A stretch of 64,000 nucleotides of DNA from Lepus europaeus (GCF_033115175.1 NC_084831.1:79059502-79123501); one strand, 5' to 3'; positions 22,562 to 33,304 are shown, counted from the first letter of the stretch. Notes: generated by a model not told the origin, from the letters alone. Program-made: numbers and translations.

Positions 22562-23982
22562 AAATATTGTTACGTCTGGTGTCTGATTCACCATCTGGAA
22601 ATACTTACAACCATGAAGTCAAATAGAAAAGACGCCACAACAGAAGCCAGGAATGGTCCTCTCCATTCTCCCCACCGCCTCCTCCCACCCAGGACTGCCC
22701 TTAGCCCCTCCCCCACCCTCCCCAGGCACCTCTTTAGAGAGAAACAATGATGAAACGCTGAGACAGGAAGAGAATATTTTCCAAATAGTCACTGAAGAAT
22801 TGGCCTGTGTGGTGTGCGGGGCCTAGCCCGGCCTCACTATTTGCAGAACACATTGTCTTGAGAGGTTCCCCCAGCCTCAGCCTCCCTCTGGCAGATGCCT
22901 CTTAGACTTAGGAAAGCATACTTCTGAATGAATGAAACCTAACCCTCTGCCGCAACAGTTCTCTCCATTGGAGTGTGTTTTCTTTCCAATGCTTCTCATT
23001 CATGGTGCTTATCAATCATGCACAGAAAAGCCAGGCGCTGGAGGCCTTCTTAAGCAAGGCTGCAAAATGAAGAGGAAAAAGAGAGGCTATCCCAGAACTT
23101 ACAGAAAACACAGCCTCGCAATGGTGACTTAAGTATGTCTTATTAAAAGTACCTAAGAAGATTGGTTTTGCAACATTCACACTAACAGTAGTGATGTCAA
23201 CGTAAATTGCCCTCTTGTGGGTCTTCTGTGTGTGCAGCAGGTGGAACCAGACCTTACAATTTGCCAGCGTTTTGATTAGGGAATCCCGTACATCCTACAT
23301 CTCTTCTCTGTACCTGGAGAGAAGGATATTGGCGGCTCACTGGAAAAGGGCGGCTCCCCAGCGGTGCCAAGAAAAAGAGCTACAAACCCCCGCAGAACTT
23401 CTCAGCGAAGCGAGGGGCACAGCGCTACCGCTGGAATCTGGGTTGACCTTGCAGGGAGGATTTGCAGGTGAAGATTTCAGGCCAGATCACTCCCCGGTGG
23501 TCCCCTCCGTCGGCTGGCTGGCTGCTTGGTGAACCTCGCCTCCTGCCCGCCGAGGGAGGCCTGGAGGGCTTACCCGGTCTCCCGCATCCGCGAGGAAGCC
23601 GGCCTCCCAGAGAACTCCCTGTGTTCATTTCCTCTCGGACTTCCAACCCAGGCAGTGGGCTGGAACTAAAGCGGGAACCTCCAAAAACAAACAACATACC
23701 AAAAACGGGGTGGAGGCGAGGGAGGGGGGGAACCTCTGCCTGAGCATGTGCCAGACTGTGGGGGAAGTCGATTCCCCACCCCCACCCCAGCTTCTCATTC
23801 ATAAATGCTGCTGCAGGTATTAATTTGCAATACACTTCACTTAGCTAATGAACATCATGCCAAGGCTTTGGGATTTGATCCGAACGTGCCTCTTTGAAGT
23901 CCACAAATAGATTCCTGGCTCCCAGGAGCACTCCCCATCCCCGTCGGACTCTCTCAATAGATAACTTGACTCTCACCTTCAC

Positions 23983-23990
23983 TGTAAACA
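23983..23990 (+). promoter_or_regulatory. Forkhead-type motif upstream of CCN1
   Basis: TGTAAACA is a perfect FOX core about 440 bp upstream of the CCN1 start. Such cores occur by chance, so it is listed mainly for its position. Confidence 0.3.
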
Positions 23991-24316
23991 AGCGAAACAG
24001 CTCTCTGCTTTCTCGGCCGAGGGCTTCCGTGGCTGCCCGGTCAACTCGGCATCACCAAACAAAACCACTTTTGTTCCTCCCTCTCAGGTCCTCCCACCCT
24101 CCCAGTCCGGGCAAAGTTCTGAACTCGTCCCCTCGGCCCCTCCAACACCCTTCCACACCCATCACCACCATCATGCCCCCAAAGAGCCCTCCCCAGTGGA
24201 AGTTGGTATGTAAAGTGGAAAAACGGACTGTTTTTTTTGACGGGTCGGAGACCCAAAAAAAAAAAAAGGTGCAATGGAGCCAGGGGAGGCGCTTGGCAGC
24301 AGCCCGCGCCAACCAG

Positions 24317-24322
24317 CATTCC
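24317..24322 (+). promoter_or_regulatory. CCN1: TEAD (MCAT) motif in CCN1 promoter
   Basis: CATTCC (GGAATG on the other strand) lies about 104 bp upstream of the start, beside TGAGATGTTTGAG. CCN1 is a standard YAP/TAZ-TEAD target, and this is the closest TEAD core to the start. Further GGAATG cores lie at 22253-22258 and 22650-22655. Confidence 0.55.
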
Positions 24323-24360
24323 TGAGATGTTTGAGAATTCTGGAACGCGCAGACAGCGCC

Positions 24361-24368
24361 GACGTCAC
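24361..24368 (+). promoter_or_regulatory. CCN1: CRE-like site in CCN1 proximal promoter
   Basis: GACGTCAC lies 36 bp upstream of the TATA box. It is a CREB/ATF-type core and lacks only the first T of the full palindrome. Its place in the proximal promoter makes function plausible; this is motif evidence only. Confidence 0.6.
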
Positions 24369-24396
24369 TGCAACACGCGGCGCCTCCGCGCGCCCA

Positions 24397-24404
24397 TATA
24401 AAAG
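24397..24404 (+). promoter_or_regulatory. CCN1: CCN1 TATA box
   Basis: TATAAAAG lies about 29 bp upstream of the expected CCN1 start (near 24426, where the sequence matches the known 5' end of the human mRNA from memory). It is followed by a GC-rich stretch with GGCGGG. Confidence 0.9.
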
Positions 24405-24425
24405 GCGGGCTCCCGGCGCCTGGGC

Positions 24426-24644
24426 AGACCGCGAGCGAGATCGCCTCGGAGTAGTGCCCGCCGCCTCTGCTCCTCTTCGGCCAGGACCCCGGGAGAAAGA
24501 CGCCCGCAGCCCGACTGCTCGCCTGCTGCCCCGGCCCTCGCCTCCCTGCCCGCCGCGACCCCGCCGCGCCGGGCCTGTCTGCTGCGCCCCAGGTTGTTGG
24601 CGTCTCCGCCGCCGCGCTTACCCCGGCTCCTCCTGCGCGCCACA
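24426..24644 (+). other. CCN1: CCN1 5' UTR (start site inferred)
   Basis: The stretch from AGACCGCGAGC at 24426 to the ATG matches the human 5' UTR layout from memory and lies the usual distance after the TATA box. It is GC-rich, about 219 nt, and appears unspliced. I see no ATG in it ahead of the CCN1 start. Confidence 0.75.
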
Positions 24645-24707
24645 ATGAGCTCCCGCACCGCCAGGGCGCTCGCCTGCGCCGTCACCCTTCTCCACTTGAC
24701 CAGGCTG
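24645..24707 (+). CDS. CCN1: CCN1 coding exon 1 (signal peptide)
   Basis: Twenty-one codons from the ATG to a CTG followed by the donor GTGAGT at 24708. It encodes a short basic N-terminus and a hydrophobic core, most of a secretory signal peptide. The phase at the end is 0. Intron 1 is 24708-25032 (325 bp), with a TC-rich tract before the acceptor AG at 25031-25032. A cysteine lies within the signal hydrophobic core, unlike human as I recall it; it would be removed on cleavage. Confidence 0.95.
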
Positions 24708-26712
24708 GTGAGTTGGACTCTTCTTTGGCCACTGCCTACCCGACCGCGCTCCAGTCCGGTCCCCACGCCCCACAGGACCCCGCGGTAGGAAAAGCCAAGC
24801 TAAAAAAGTTAAGGGGGCGCTTGGGAGGTAGCTGCTGCTTTACTCGCCCTGAGACGTGTCCGGGGGTCCTCCTGCTGGGCGCAGCCGCCGGGCTGGCCGG
24901 AATCAGAGGCGCTCCTCGTCCACCGAGTGAGAGGTCCACCGAGTGAGAGACCCCCCGATCCTTCCCGCGGGCGGCTGCGCTCCTCTCCCGCACCCCGCAC
25001 CGAGTCTCACGCGTTTCTTCCTCTTCTTCCAGGCGCTCTCCACCTGCCCCGCCGTCTGCCACTGCCCCCTGGAGGCGCCCAAGTGCGCCCCGGGAGTCGG
25101 GTTGGTCCGGGACGGCTGCGGCTGCTGCAAGGTCTGCGCCAAGCAGCTCAACGAGGACTGCAGCAAAACGCAGCCCTGCGACCACACCAAGGGGCTGGAA
25201 TGCAACTTCGGCGCCAGCCCCACCGCTCTGAAGGGGATCTGCAGAGGTAAGATGCTTGTGGTTTGGCCCCTTTAAAAAAAATCATAGTCCCGAAGTTTAG
25301 TAATTCTGAGACCATGTATGGTGATGCTTTGTTGTTGGTAGCTTGGCAGAAAGGCACATGATTTCAGCAGTCTGGAATGCAATTCAGTGTGTCTGAGCCC
25401 AGCAAAAAGCGCATACGGAAAAGTGATTCCTGACTAACTTATTGTTCTGGTCTGGAGTCTCCCGGGAGTTGCAGGGAACTTTACCATAAACCAAGTTCAA
25501 GAGCAAAAACTACGTGTGCGCCCGAGGCCATGCCTCCGGCTCTTTGCTTCATCCCCCGTCTCTCTGTCTCTGCAGCCCAGTCGGAAGGCCGACCCTGTGA
25601 ATACAACTCCCGGATCTACCAGAATGGGGAGAGTTTCCAGCCTAACTGTAAACACCAGTGTACGTGCATCGATGGCGCCGTGGGCTGCATTCCGCTGTGT
25701 CCCCAGGAACTGTCTCTCCCCAACTTGGGCTGCCCCAACCCCCGGCTGGTCAAAGTTGCCGGGCAGTGCTGCGAGGAATGGGTCTGTGACGAGGACAGCG
25801 TCAAGGAACCCGCGGAGGACGACGACGAGCGGGACGAGCAGGACGACCTCCTGGGCAAGGGGCTGGGCTTCGACGCCTCCGAGGTGGAGTTAACGAGAAA
25901 CAACGAATTGATTGCCGTGGGAAAAGGCGGCCCGCTGAAGAGGCTCCCTGGTAAGTCTGGGCTGCCGACCCTGGCCGGGCACGCGTTTCTGGGCCAAAGC
26001 TTTGTAGAGCTGAGCGTGAGTCCCCTTGTGTCGGTTCGCCTCTGAGACGCCCTCTCTTCTTGTTTGTCTCTCTAGTTTTTGGCATGGAGCCTCGCATCCT
26101 ATACAACCCCTTGCACGGCCAGAAGTGTATCGTTCAGACCACTTCATGGTCCCAGTGCTCAAAGACCTGTGGAACCGGCATCTCCACCCGGGTTACCAAT
26201 GACAACTCCGAATGCCGCCTGGTGAAAGAGACCCGGATCTGTGAAGTGCGGCCTTGTGGACAGCCCATGTACAGCAGCCTGAAAGTGAGTCCCGCCACCC
26301 CACCCCGGGACCTGGGAAGCTGGGCTGGGGCAGGTGGGTGGGATGTGAGCCTCCTTTCCAAACCAGGCAACCAGCATCCCTGACTTCCCGTCCCCCCTGT
26401 TTGTTACAGAAGGGCAAGAAATGCAGCAAGACCAAGAAGTCTCCCGAAGCAGTCAGGTTCACCTACGCTGGGTGTTCGAGCGTGAAGAAATACCGGCCCA
26501 AGTACTGCGGCTCGTGCGTGGACGGCCGGTGCTGCATGCCCCAGCAGACCAGGACGGTGAAGATGCGCTTCCGCTGTGAGGACGGCGAGACGTTCTCCAA
26601 GAACGTCATGATGATTCAGTCCTGCAGGTGCAGCTTCAACTGCCCGCATGCCAACGAGGCCGCCTTTCCCTTCTACAGGCTGTTCAATGACATTCACAAA
26701 TTTCGGGACTAA
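24645..26712 (+). CDS. CCN1: CCN1 (CYR61) matricellular protein, 5 coding exons
   Basis: Joining 24645-24707, 25033-25246, 25576-25950, 26076-26284 and 26410-26712 gives 1164 nt, 387 residues plus stop. Every intron is GT-AG and the frame is kept. In order: signal peptide (about 1-24), IGFBP domain (about 25-94, with the GCGCCKVC motif), VWC (about 98-164), acidic hinge (about 165-233), TSP1 (about 234-279, with WSQCSKTCG), and CT cystine knot (about 292-366). I count 12+10+6+10 = 38 cysteines in the mature part, the full CCN set. The family is known as secreted, heparin-binding matrix proteins that bind integrins (alpha-v-beta-3, alpha-6-beta-1) and act in adhesion, angiogenesis, wound healing and senescence. 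Basic runs at the start of the CT part ([10 protein letters not shown]) fit heparin binding. The start has A at -3 and matches the known N-terminus. Human CCN1 is 381 residues; the extra six here lie in the hinge. No breaks are seen. Confidence 0.97.
25033..25246 (+). CDS. CCN1: CCN1 coding exon 2 (IGFBP-like domain)
   Basis: 214 nt, codons 22-93, ending in phase 1 with donor GTAAGA at 25247. It starts with the last signal-peptide residues and carries the twelve-cysteine IGFBP-like module, including GCGCCKVC. One exon per domain is the standard CCN family design. Intron 2 is 25247-25575 (329 bp), ending in a pyrimidine tract and TGCAG. Confidence 0.96.
25576..25950 (+). CDS. CCN1: CCN1 coding exon 3 (VWC domain and acidic hinge)
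   Basis: 375 nt, codons 93-218, phase 1 on both sides. The first part is the ten-cysteine von Willebrand C module. The second part is the cysteine-free hinge, whose start is unusually acidic (about 25789-25850) and accounts for the six residues beyond human length. Donor GTAAGT at 25951; intron 3 is only 125 bp. Confidence 0.96.
26076..26284 (+). CDS. CCN1: CCN1 coding exon 4 (TSP1 repeat)
   Basis: 209 nt, codons 218-287, entering in phase 1 and leaving in phase 0. It encodes the thrombospondin type 1 repeat with six cysteines and the [11 protein letters not shown] core. The preceding segment ([16 protein letters not shown]) matches the T1 region that the literature links to alpha-6-beta-1 integrin binding. 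Donor GTGAGT at 26285; intron 4 is 26285-26409 (125 bp). Confidence 0.96.
26410..26712 (+). CDS. CCN1: CCN1 coding exon 5 (CT cystine-knot domain and stop)
   Basis: 303 nt, codons 288-387 and a TAA at 26710-26712. It opens with the basic [10 protein letters not shown] stretch and holds ten cysteines of the C-terminal cystine knot, ending in the family-typical NDIHKFRD tail. Small substitutions relative to human are visible near the last cysteines, but none removes a cysteine. Confidence 0.96.
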   Translation, partial: KGKKCSKTKKSPEAVRFTYAGCSSVKKYRPKYCGSCVDGRCCMPQQTRTVKMRFRCEDGETFSKNVMMIQSCRCSFNCPHANEAAFPFYRLFNDIHKFRD

Positions 26713-27370
26713 GCGCTCCGTGGGCTTCCAGTGTCAGGGTGAACAAAGGAGGGAGAAGAGTGGCAGCGTCACGGAGACGTGGGTGGGGGCGGTGTGGGTG
26801 AAGGGACTCCTCGTAGAAGGGATGCCTTGCTCATTCTTGAGTAGTGCTAAGATGTTTCAGAACTGCCGAGCGCGCTGGTGCAGATGGCCTGTAACGCAGC
26901 CGCGATTGGAGAATCCTTTGCTTCATAGTATTGGAGCACACGTTACTGCTTCATTTTGGAGCTTGTGATGTCAATGACGTTCTGTTTTCTGTTTGTAAAT
27001 TATTCGCTAAGCATATTTTTCTCTAGGCCCTTTTCCTCTCCTGTCTACAATTGTAAAAGAGATAATAAGATGCGGTGGACAGTGAAAGGCTTCCTTTGTC
27101 CTTTGACAGAAGTAATGGGGAGGACATTCCATCCCTTCCCGAAAGTGACACTCTGTGAGTGGCCACGAGAGGCAGCTACCTGCACTCTACACAGCAAACA
27201 GAAATCAGGTGTTTTAAGATTGAATGTTTTTATTTATCAAAATGTAGCTTTTGGGGAGGGAGGGGAAATGTAATACTGGAATAATTTGTAAATGATTTTA
27301 ATTTTATATTCAGTGAAAAGAATTTATTTATGGAATTAATCATTTAATAAAGAAATATTTACCTAATATC
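26713..27370 (+). other. CCN1: CCN1 3' UTR
   Basis: About 650 nt of AT-rich sequence from the stop to just past the polyadenylation signal. It has AU-rich ATTTA cores at 27232-27236, 27322-27326 and 27326-27330. These fit the rapid mRNA turnover of an immediate-early gene. No repeat interrupts it. Confidence 0.85.
27346..27351 (+). terminator. CCN1: CCN1 polyadenylation signal
   Basis: AATAAA lies 634 nt after the stop codon. Cleavage is expected about 15-25 nt further on, near 27365-27375, and it is the only canonical signal I see in this 3' UTR. Confidence 0.85.
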
Positions 27371-28299
27371 TGAGTGTATGCCATTCAATATTTTTAGAGA
27401 CCGTCCAGCGTCTGTGTGACTTATGTATTCAGTCATGCAAACAAATTATTGAGTGCCTGCTATATATCAGGAGCTGTTTTAGGGGTCTGATTGAGATATA
27501 GCAGTAAACTACAAAAATAAGGCAATGGTTTGATATATGTGGTAGTGTAGTAATCTATCTTAAAAACATGCATAGAAGATAGGCCTTGTGTGAAGCACAA
27601 GGGAATTAGAAGCTAAATTAGTGATTTAAAAAATTACTACTTTATTTTTATAATAACAAGGCCTAAGGCACTTGATCGCTCTGAGACAGGCATCACAGAA
27701 TTATTTTCCAGTTTAATCACCAGGTTGTTGTGCATGTCCCATCAGTAGAGGGGAAACCCTTCAATCAAAACAGTCCATGCTATAGGCTGCACACATCTAA
27801 ATCCAGGAGCAACAAGAGATGTGGTTGGAAAATGTATTATAAAAGACTGCTTGTTTATAACTATGGTTTTCTAATATCATTCCTCAAAACTAGAAGCACT
27901 ACTTAAAAATTCACCCTTGACTGGGATCAGAAAAAACAGATGGAATCTATAGGAGTCAGTTTGTTTTCACTAATGAGTTTGAAGCAATGACTTGTGTTAA
28001 TCCCAATAAGCCAGTGATTAGGTAAACATGCTGTTAAATGCAAAGGAATGCAAGGAATTTCAAGTACTTTTCCAATAGCGTGAGGACCAAGCCACCCCAT
28101 TCCCCTTGCTTTTTTATAAATATACATTATATTGATGGGGGAAGGAGCAGTTAGATAGGGCTGGCTATCCCGAAGGTCAAAGGCCTGATGTGGAGCATTC
28201 TTGCAAGAAAAGGACCTGAAGGGTAGGTCCAGGAGGGGTGCAGAAGCCCACATCAGTGTCTGTGAAAAGGCTGGTAGCCTGTGTTAGAGGAATCTACAT
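27371..28299. other. CCN1 3' flank with an L2 remnant
   Basis: About 27425-27535 ('TTATTGAGTGCCTGCTATAT' and following) is an L2 3' end. The rest is unique AT-rich sequence with no gene. Confidence 0.5.
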
Positions 28300-29170
28300 C
28301 TTTAGAAAGCGCTGACAATAAACCTTTTATAGAGAGAAGTTTTCTTTTCATCGTCCATCTTGGCTCCCGTTCAAATCCATAGTGAAATATTTCAGTCTGC
28401 ACTTAGTTAAGAGAGTACTTGAATTTTTAGGCCTTAGAGAAAGTGCTTTAAAAAGGGGGGAAGGGAGCCAGCTTCTGGGGTCCCATAGAGGATTTTTCAA
28501 AATAGATTAATATTGATGCTTTCATGAAAACCTACAGAAAAAACACTGCCTAAGCATCCGTTTTAAAGTCTCATTGAAATGCATAAGGATAATAGAAATG
28601 TGCTAGTGAAAGCGGTGGCCGAAAGCCTTCACTCTTCTGATTTTGACAATGTCTTGCCTGAAATATTACAACTTGTGCCTACTGTATAGTCAGTTTTCCT
28701 TGCCTGCGGCATTCAAATTTTTCAGTGTTTAGGATTTAAACACCACCTGGCCCCGTCTCCATTGCAGTTAAACTTGTCAGTGCAATATAACATGAGAAGC
28801 ATAATGAAGGCATAAGATTGCGTGGTGCAGTCTTAATGAAGAGACATCTAAATCTATAGGCGACATCTGCATATTCCCAAGCACCAGAGCACAACAAATG
28901 GCTTCTTTGCAAACAGCAAGGAGCAATATTTTATAAATCCTTTAAGTGTGGTGGGGGAGAAAATATTTGTCCGAATAAGTTCAAACGTGATGCAAAACCT
29001 AGTATGGGAACCACTGAATCTTTGAGTCATTCATCTCATTCCCAGGAAATGCTATAATAGTGACATGCAAGTGCCAATTTTAGTCCAATAAGACTGCTCA
29101 AATAATTTTTTAAAAATTGGATAGAAACAAATGACATAAATTTTATTTCATTATGGGAAATGCCAAAGAT
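28300..29170. promoter_or_regulatory. Candidate downstream regulatory region
   Basis: Repeat-free, with TGAGTCA (AP-1) at 29023-29029 and CATTCC (TEAD) at 29037-29042, 7 bp apart, plus other factor-like cores. Conservation is not testable here; the call is inference. Confidence 0.35.
29023..29042 (+). promoter_or_regulatory. AP-1 / TEAD composite motif, 4.6 kb downstream of CCN1 start
   Basis: TGAGTCA and CATTCC within 20 bp. YAP/TAZ-TEAD with AP-1 is an established enhancer combination at growth genes, and CCN1 is a top target. Motif evidence only. Confidence 0.4.
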
Positions 29171-31426
29171 ATTAAAAGCAGTTGAAATGATAATATTTAG
29201 AACATGTGTTACCTGTCTGTAGTAGAGTTTTGACTACTTCAAATATTGAGAAAATAAAAACAAAAATCATGCAACTGCACATATGAAGTAGAAGTTACAT
29301 CTAGGGAATATCAGTTATAAAGTGTATTTCTCCTTACCCCTACCATACATACATAATAAAAACCTTTTGTTCTCATTTTCCAGTCCAAAGATCCTGGTGA
29401 TCCTGAGCTTTGGTAGAGATCTGAGAACGGAGAGTTATAAGGTGACCTCAGAATCTTAGGCATTCTGTGAATTTTAAGAAATAGTCTATGGCACATTTCG
29501 CAGCACAGCAAGAGGCCTCACTGTGATGATTTTTCACATGGACGTTATGTACTATCTTCTCCACAAAGAGACGCAGCTGAGTCAAATTAGCAAAGCATGG
29601 TTTTAGTTATTTTTCCAGTAGGGGAAACAGATTTGGTTTGTTCACAATTTCTTCTCCCAGCATCCTGGCACTGTCTGAAAGTTAGTTGAGCAATAGCAAG
29701 GGTTCAATATGACCACAGGCCAGCGCAAAGCTATGTTCTGGGCAGAATGGCAGGTGATGCTGTGGAAAGAATGCCAGACTGGAATCAGGACACATGTCTT
29801 TTAGCACCAGCTCCGCCATTAATTTGCTGGGTGACTCTGGACAAGTTTCTGAATCATTCTCCCGTGTGTTAACATGTGAAAACAGTTTCAGCATTTTTGT
29901 CACCAAAAAATCCCTCTTTCTTGTCTCTCTGGTGCATTGATTCCCATACCTTAAAAACTGTGTCTCCTTAAGTAACCGAAGGTAGGAAACAAAAACTGCT
30001 CAGGTGTTTCCCTGGTCAAATGCATTCATTTCCATGAAGCCTTTGAAAATGTAATGCTCGTAGACCCTGCACCCAGGGGTAGAGGCCCTGGCAATCCCTG
30101 GACCTCACAGTCTTGAGGTTCACACTTTCACTCCTCTGTGTAGCTCTAGGCCTCTTTTGGTCTTAACTCCCTGCCCTAAATGATGGGTGGCAATGATGAA
30201 GCAATGATGGGTGGCAATGATGTGTGTTTCCTGTGAATAGATCAGATGTATTCGAGACTTACTTGCTTGGAAGAGTGCAAATCTCATCCGTGTAAGCTTA
30301 TCAAGGGCAGTGTATTCACAAGTACTCAGATGATTTGCTCAGGCTTTAGTTGGTTTCCATATATTCTGCTCACTACTCTAAATCCACCACTTTCTCTTCT
30401 CCAGTGAAAACATCCAAATCTAAGCAAATGCGTCTTGCCTGACTTAGTGGAACGGCCACCGCTTGTGTGGTATTTTGTATTTTCCAAAGCTGGTCATGGC
30501 AGTAGCTTCCACCCGACACACTCTTCTGCAAGTGACCCTGTTTCCTCATCAACAGGTGCGGTCTATTTCCCCACCATCTTTGGCTACTTTGACCAATGAA
30601 TATGGAGGAAGTGATGCAACATAGTGCCAGTTCCCAGTGAGGCACCAGAACTCCTAATTCCTTTCTCTTAGAAATGAGCTCCCATCTAAGAAGTACAGCC
30701 ACCCTGAGATCAGCAGACTATTCACTGGGACTGACTGGGAAAGACCCAAGCCACTTGGATAGGCCCTAAAGAGGCAGTTGTCAGGTGGAGAGGGAAGAAG
30801 GTTAGGTAGGTTAGGTAGCACTTGGACATTGCACTTGTGTGGGGAGAGACCAGGGACCTGGATCCTCCAGCCTCAGTCACCCCAGTTGATGTCTTGTGAG
30901 TCAGAGATGAACTGCCCAGTTGAATCCTTTCTGTAGATCCTGACCCTCAAAGTGGTGAGCAAACTAATATAGCAACTTGAAGCTACTCAGTTTTGCATAT
31001 TCTCACACAGAAGCAGAAAATCAAAACATCACTTTTTGCACTCTTGCCCTCCAACAATTCTTTCCATTTCCAGGAGCCAGAGTGACTCTTCACATGCAAA
31101 TCGGAAGGTGCCCATCCTTTGCTTAAAGTCTCTCATGGTTTTAGAGCAAGAATCAGCTCTTTGCACGTAAATGCTGGGTCCTACCTACTCCTTCCCAATT
31201 CCCCTCATTCAGTATACTTCACTTGCCTTTTCCCCTTTGAAAAAAACTGAGTAAGTTGCCATTCAGAGCCCTTGCATTAGCTGTTCTCTGTGCCTCAAAG
31301 ACCTTTCTCCCTGACCTCTGCTGCTTCTTGTCATGCAAGTCTCTGCAAAAATGCTACCCTTTGGGTCACCTTCCCTACTGCTCAGCCTAAAGTACTCTAG
31401 TACATTTTCTTTTTCTTTTTCTTTAT
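29171..31426. other. Mostly unique sequence with MIR and L2-like remnants
   Basis: 29745-29890 reads as a MIR ('GGTGACTCTGGACAAGTTTC'). 30183-30222 holds two copies of 'GATGGGTGGCAATGATG'. About 31030-31400 has L2-like 3' texture. No gene is seen. Confidence 0.45.
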
Positions 31427-31464
31427 TTTCTTTATTTATTTATTGACAGGCAGAGCTAGACAGT

Positions 31465-31502
<38 letters not shown>

Positions 31503-31780
31503 CAGAAAGGTCTTCCTTCTGTTGGTTCACCCCCCAGATGGCCGCTATGGCGGGCGTGCTGCACGGATCCAAAGCCAGGAGCCAGGTGCTTCTCCTGGTC
31601 TCCTATGCAGGTGCAGGGCCCAAGTACTTGGGCCATCCCCCACTGCCTTCCTGGACCACAGCAGAGAGATGGACTGGAAGAGAAGCAATCAGAACAGAAT
31701 CTGGCACCCCAACCAGGACTAGAACCGGGGTGGCGATGCCGCAGGTGGAGGATTAGCCAAGTGAGCCACGGCACTGGCCA
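31427..31780 (-). repeat. C-repeat SINE, GACAGGCAGAG subfamily
   Basis: Reverse copy: T/A-rich tail, 'TTGACAGGCAGAGC', a long GA run (31467-31500), and a head ending 'GAGCCACGGCACTGGCC'. This is a younger subfamily. Confidence 0.9.
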
Positions 31781-32121
31781 ACAAATTTTATTTTCATCAT
31801 CACCCTTAAAACTTCCTGTTTTTTTAAAAAACTGTATCTACCCATTCTATAATAACCTTTGTAAGAGGAAAAAAATTTTCACCACTGTAAAAACATCATT
31901 TGACATTGTGCCTGGCAAAAAGGAGGTGCTCATGGATATATAGGTTCAATGTTGCCTTAAGCTGGAGCTGACCTAGAAGGCCCCACTCATTGGCACAATG
32001 TCTTCTTAGTACTTGACCTTGGACTTTCCCCTAGCCAACTGTTAATCATTTATCCAATCTCTTTTTCATTCATACATCCAGTCAATAGACCCTTCCCTGT
32101 CATCACTATATTCCAGGATCA

Positions 32122-32490
32122 GCCGGCGCCGCGGCTCACTAGGCTAATCCTCCGCCTAGCGGCGCCGGCACACCGGGTTCTAGTCCCGGTCGGGGCACCG
32201 ATCCTGTCCCGGTTGCCCCTCTTCCAGGCCAGCTCTCTGCTGTGGCCAGGGAGTGCAGTGGAGGATGGCCCAAGTCCTTGGGCCCTGCACCCCATGGGAG
32301 ACCAGGAGAAGCACCTGGTTCCTGCCATCGGCTCAGCGCGGTGCGCCGGCCGCAGCGCGCTACCGCGGCGGCCATTGGAGGGTGAACCAACGGCAAAAGG
32401 AAGACCTTTCTCTCTGTCTCTCTCTCACTATCCACTCTGCCTGTCAAAAATAAATTTAAAAAAAAATTAAATAAATAAAAAAAAATAAAA
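32122..32490 (+). repeat. Young C-repeat SINE with 14-bp target duplication
   Basis: Forward copy with intact CpGs in the head ('GCCGGCGCCGCGGCTCAC') and a long A-rich tail. Flanked by ATATTCCAGGATCA at 32108-32121 and 32491-32504. One of the youngest copies here. Confidence 0.95.
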
Positions 32491-32504
32491 ATATTCCAGG
32501 ATCA

Positions 32505-32861
32505 ATGTTATGCAGTTGATGAAGAAACCTGGTTCCTTTACCTTGTGTAAGGGAGGTGTACCTTTAAGAAAATTGAGTCAGTATTAGGTTCAGCCACAAG
32601 TAGCATAGTGATTTATTTATCTTTCATATGAAAAAATCCAGATAGGTAATAGAGGATTGGTGTGGTGTCCCAAGGTTTCAGCTATCTCATTGTTTCACCG
32701 TGCATGGTCCATAGTTCATCTCATGGTCCATGGCCTCATCTAGCTACAGGAAAAGCTAGTAAATACAGCATTTGTTTTGGGTTCCAAGTACTTAGCTAAA
32801 AATTCAAGATCTTGCTACTATAGAGGGGAGAATAGATATTGGAGACAACTAGTAGCACTCC
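32505..32861. other. Unassigned sequence
   Basis: No gene or clear repeat. 'CATGGTCCATAGTTCATCTCATGGTCCATGG' contains a small direct repeat. Confidence 0.35.
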
Positions 32862-33304
32862 TGTCGTTTGGATATGGTTTGTTCCAAGTGTCCATGTTTT
32901 TCAGGCTTGGTCCTTAGTGTAGCAGTGTTGAGGTGCTGAGACATTTAGCAGGTAGAACCTAATGGAATGTTTGTAGATCATTCTCGTTGCTGCTTGGAAA
33001 GGAATTAAGCTGACTCTCCTGATACCCTTTAGTTGTCCTCAGGAGGGGATTGTGATATAAAAGCCTGTACCTGACTCCATCCACTCTCTCTGGCTTCCTG
33101 TTGAGATGTGATCACTTGCTCGCCCATGTGCTCCCACCATGGCAGCCTACCATGATGTGACACAGCCAGGAGGGTCCTCACCAGATCCTGGCCATGCCTC
33201 TGCTATGCCCTCCAACCTCCAAAACCGTGAGCAAAACAAATCTCATTTCTTTGTGGTTAGGCTGCCTCAAGTAAATCTTTAGTAATGCAAAACTGACTAA
33301 TACA
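32862..33304 (+). repeat. MaLR LTR (MLT1/MST-like), solo
   Basis: Starts 'TGTCGTTTGGATATGGTTTG' and ends 'AAAACTGACTAATACAA', with 'CTTCCTGTTGAGATGTGATC' and 'AAACAAATCTCATTTCTTTG' between. No internal region follows, so it is a solo LTR. Confidence 0.85.

Larger units (their letters stand above)
22331..24316. promoter_or_regulatory. CCN1: CCN1 upstream regulatory region
   Basis: Two kb without recognisable interspersed repeats, ending in the proximal promoter. It contains the SRF site at 22552 and the forkhead motif at 23983, with GGAATG cores nearby. The absence of repeats in a SINE-dense neighbourhood suggests selection on this stretch. Confidence 0.5.

Noticed and set aside
24736-25223. 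Minus-strand frames across CCN1 exons 1-2
   Set aside because: Shadows of the real plus-strand exons in CpG-rich DNA.
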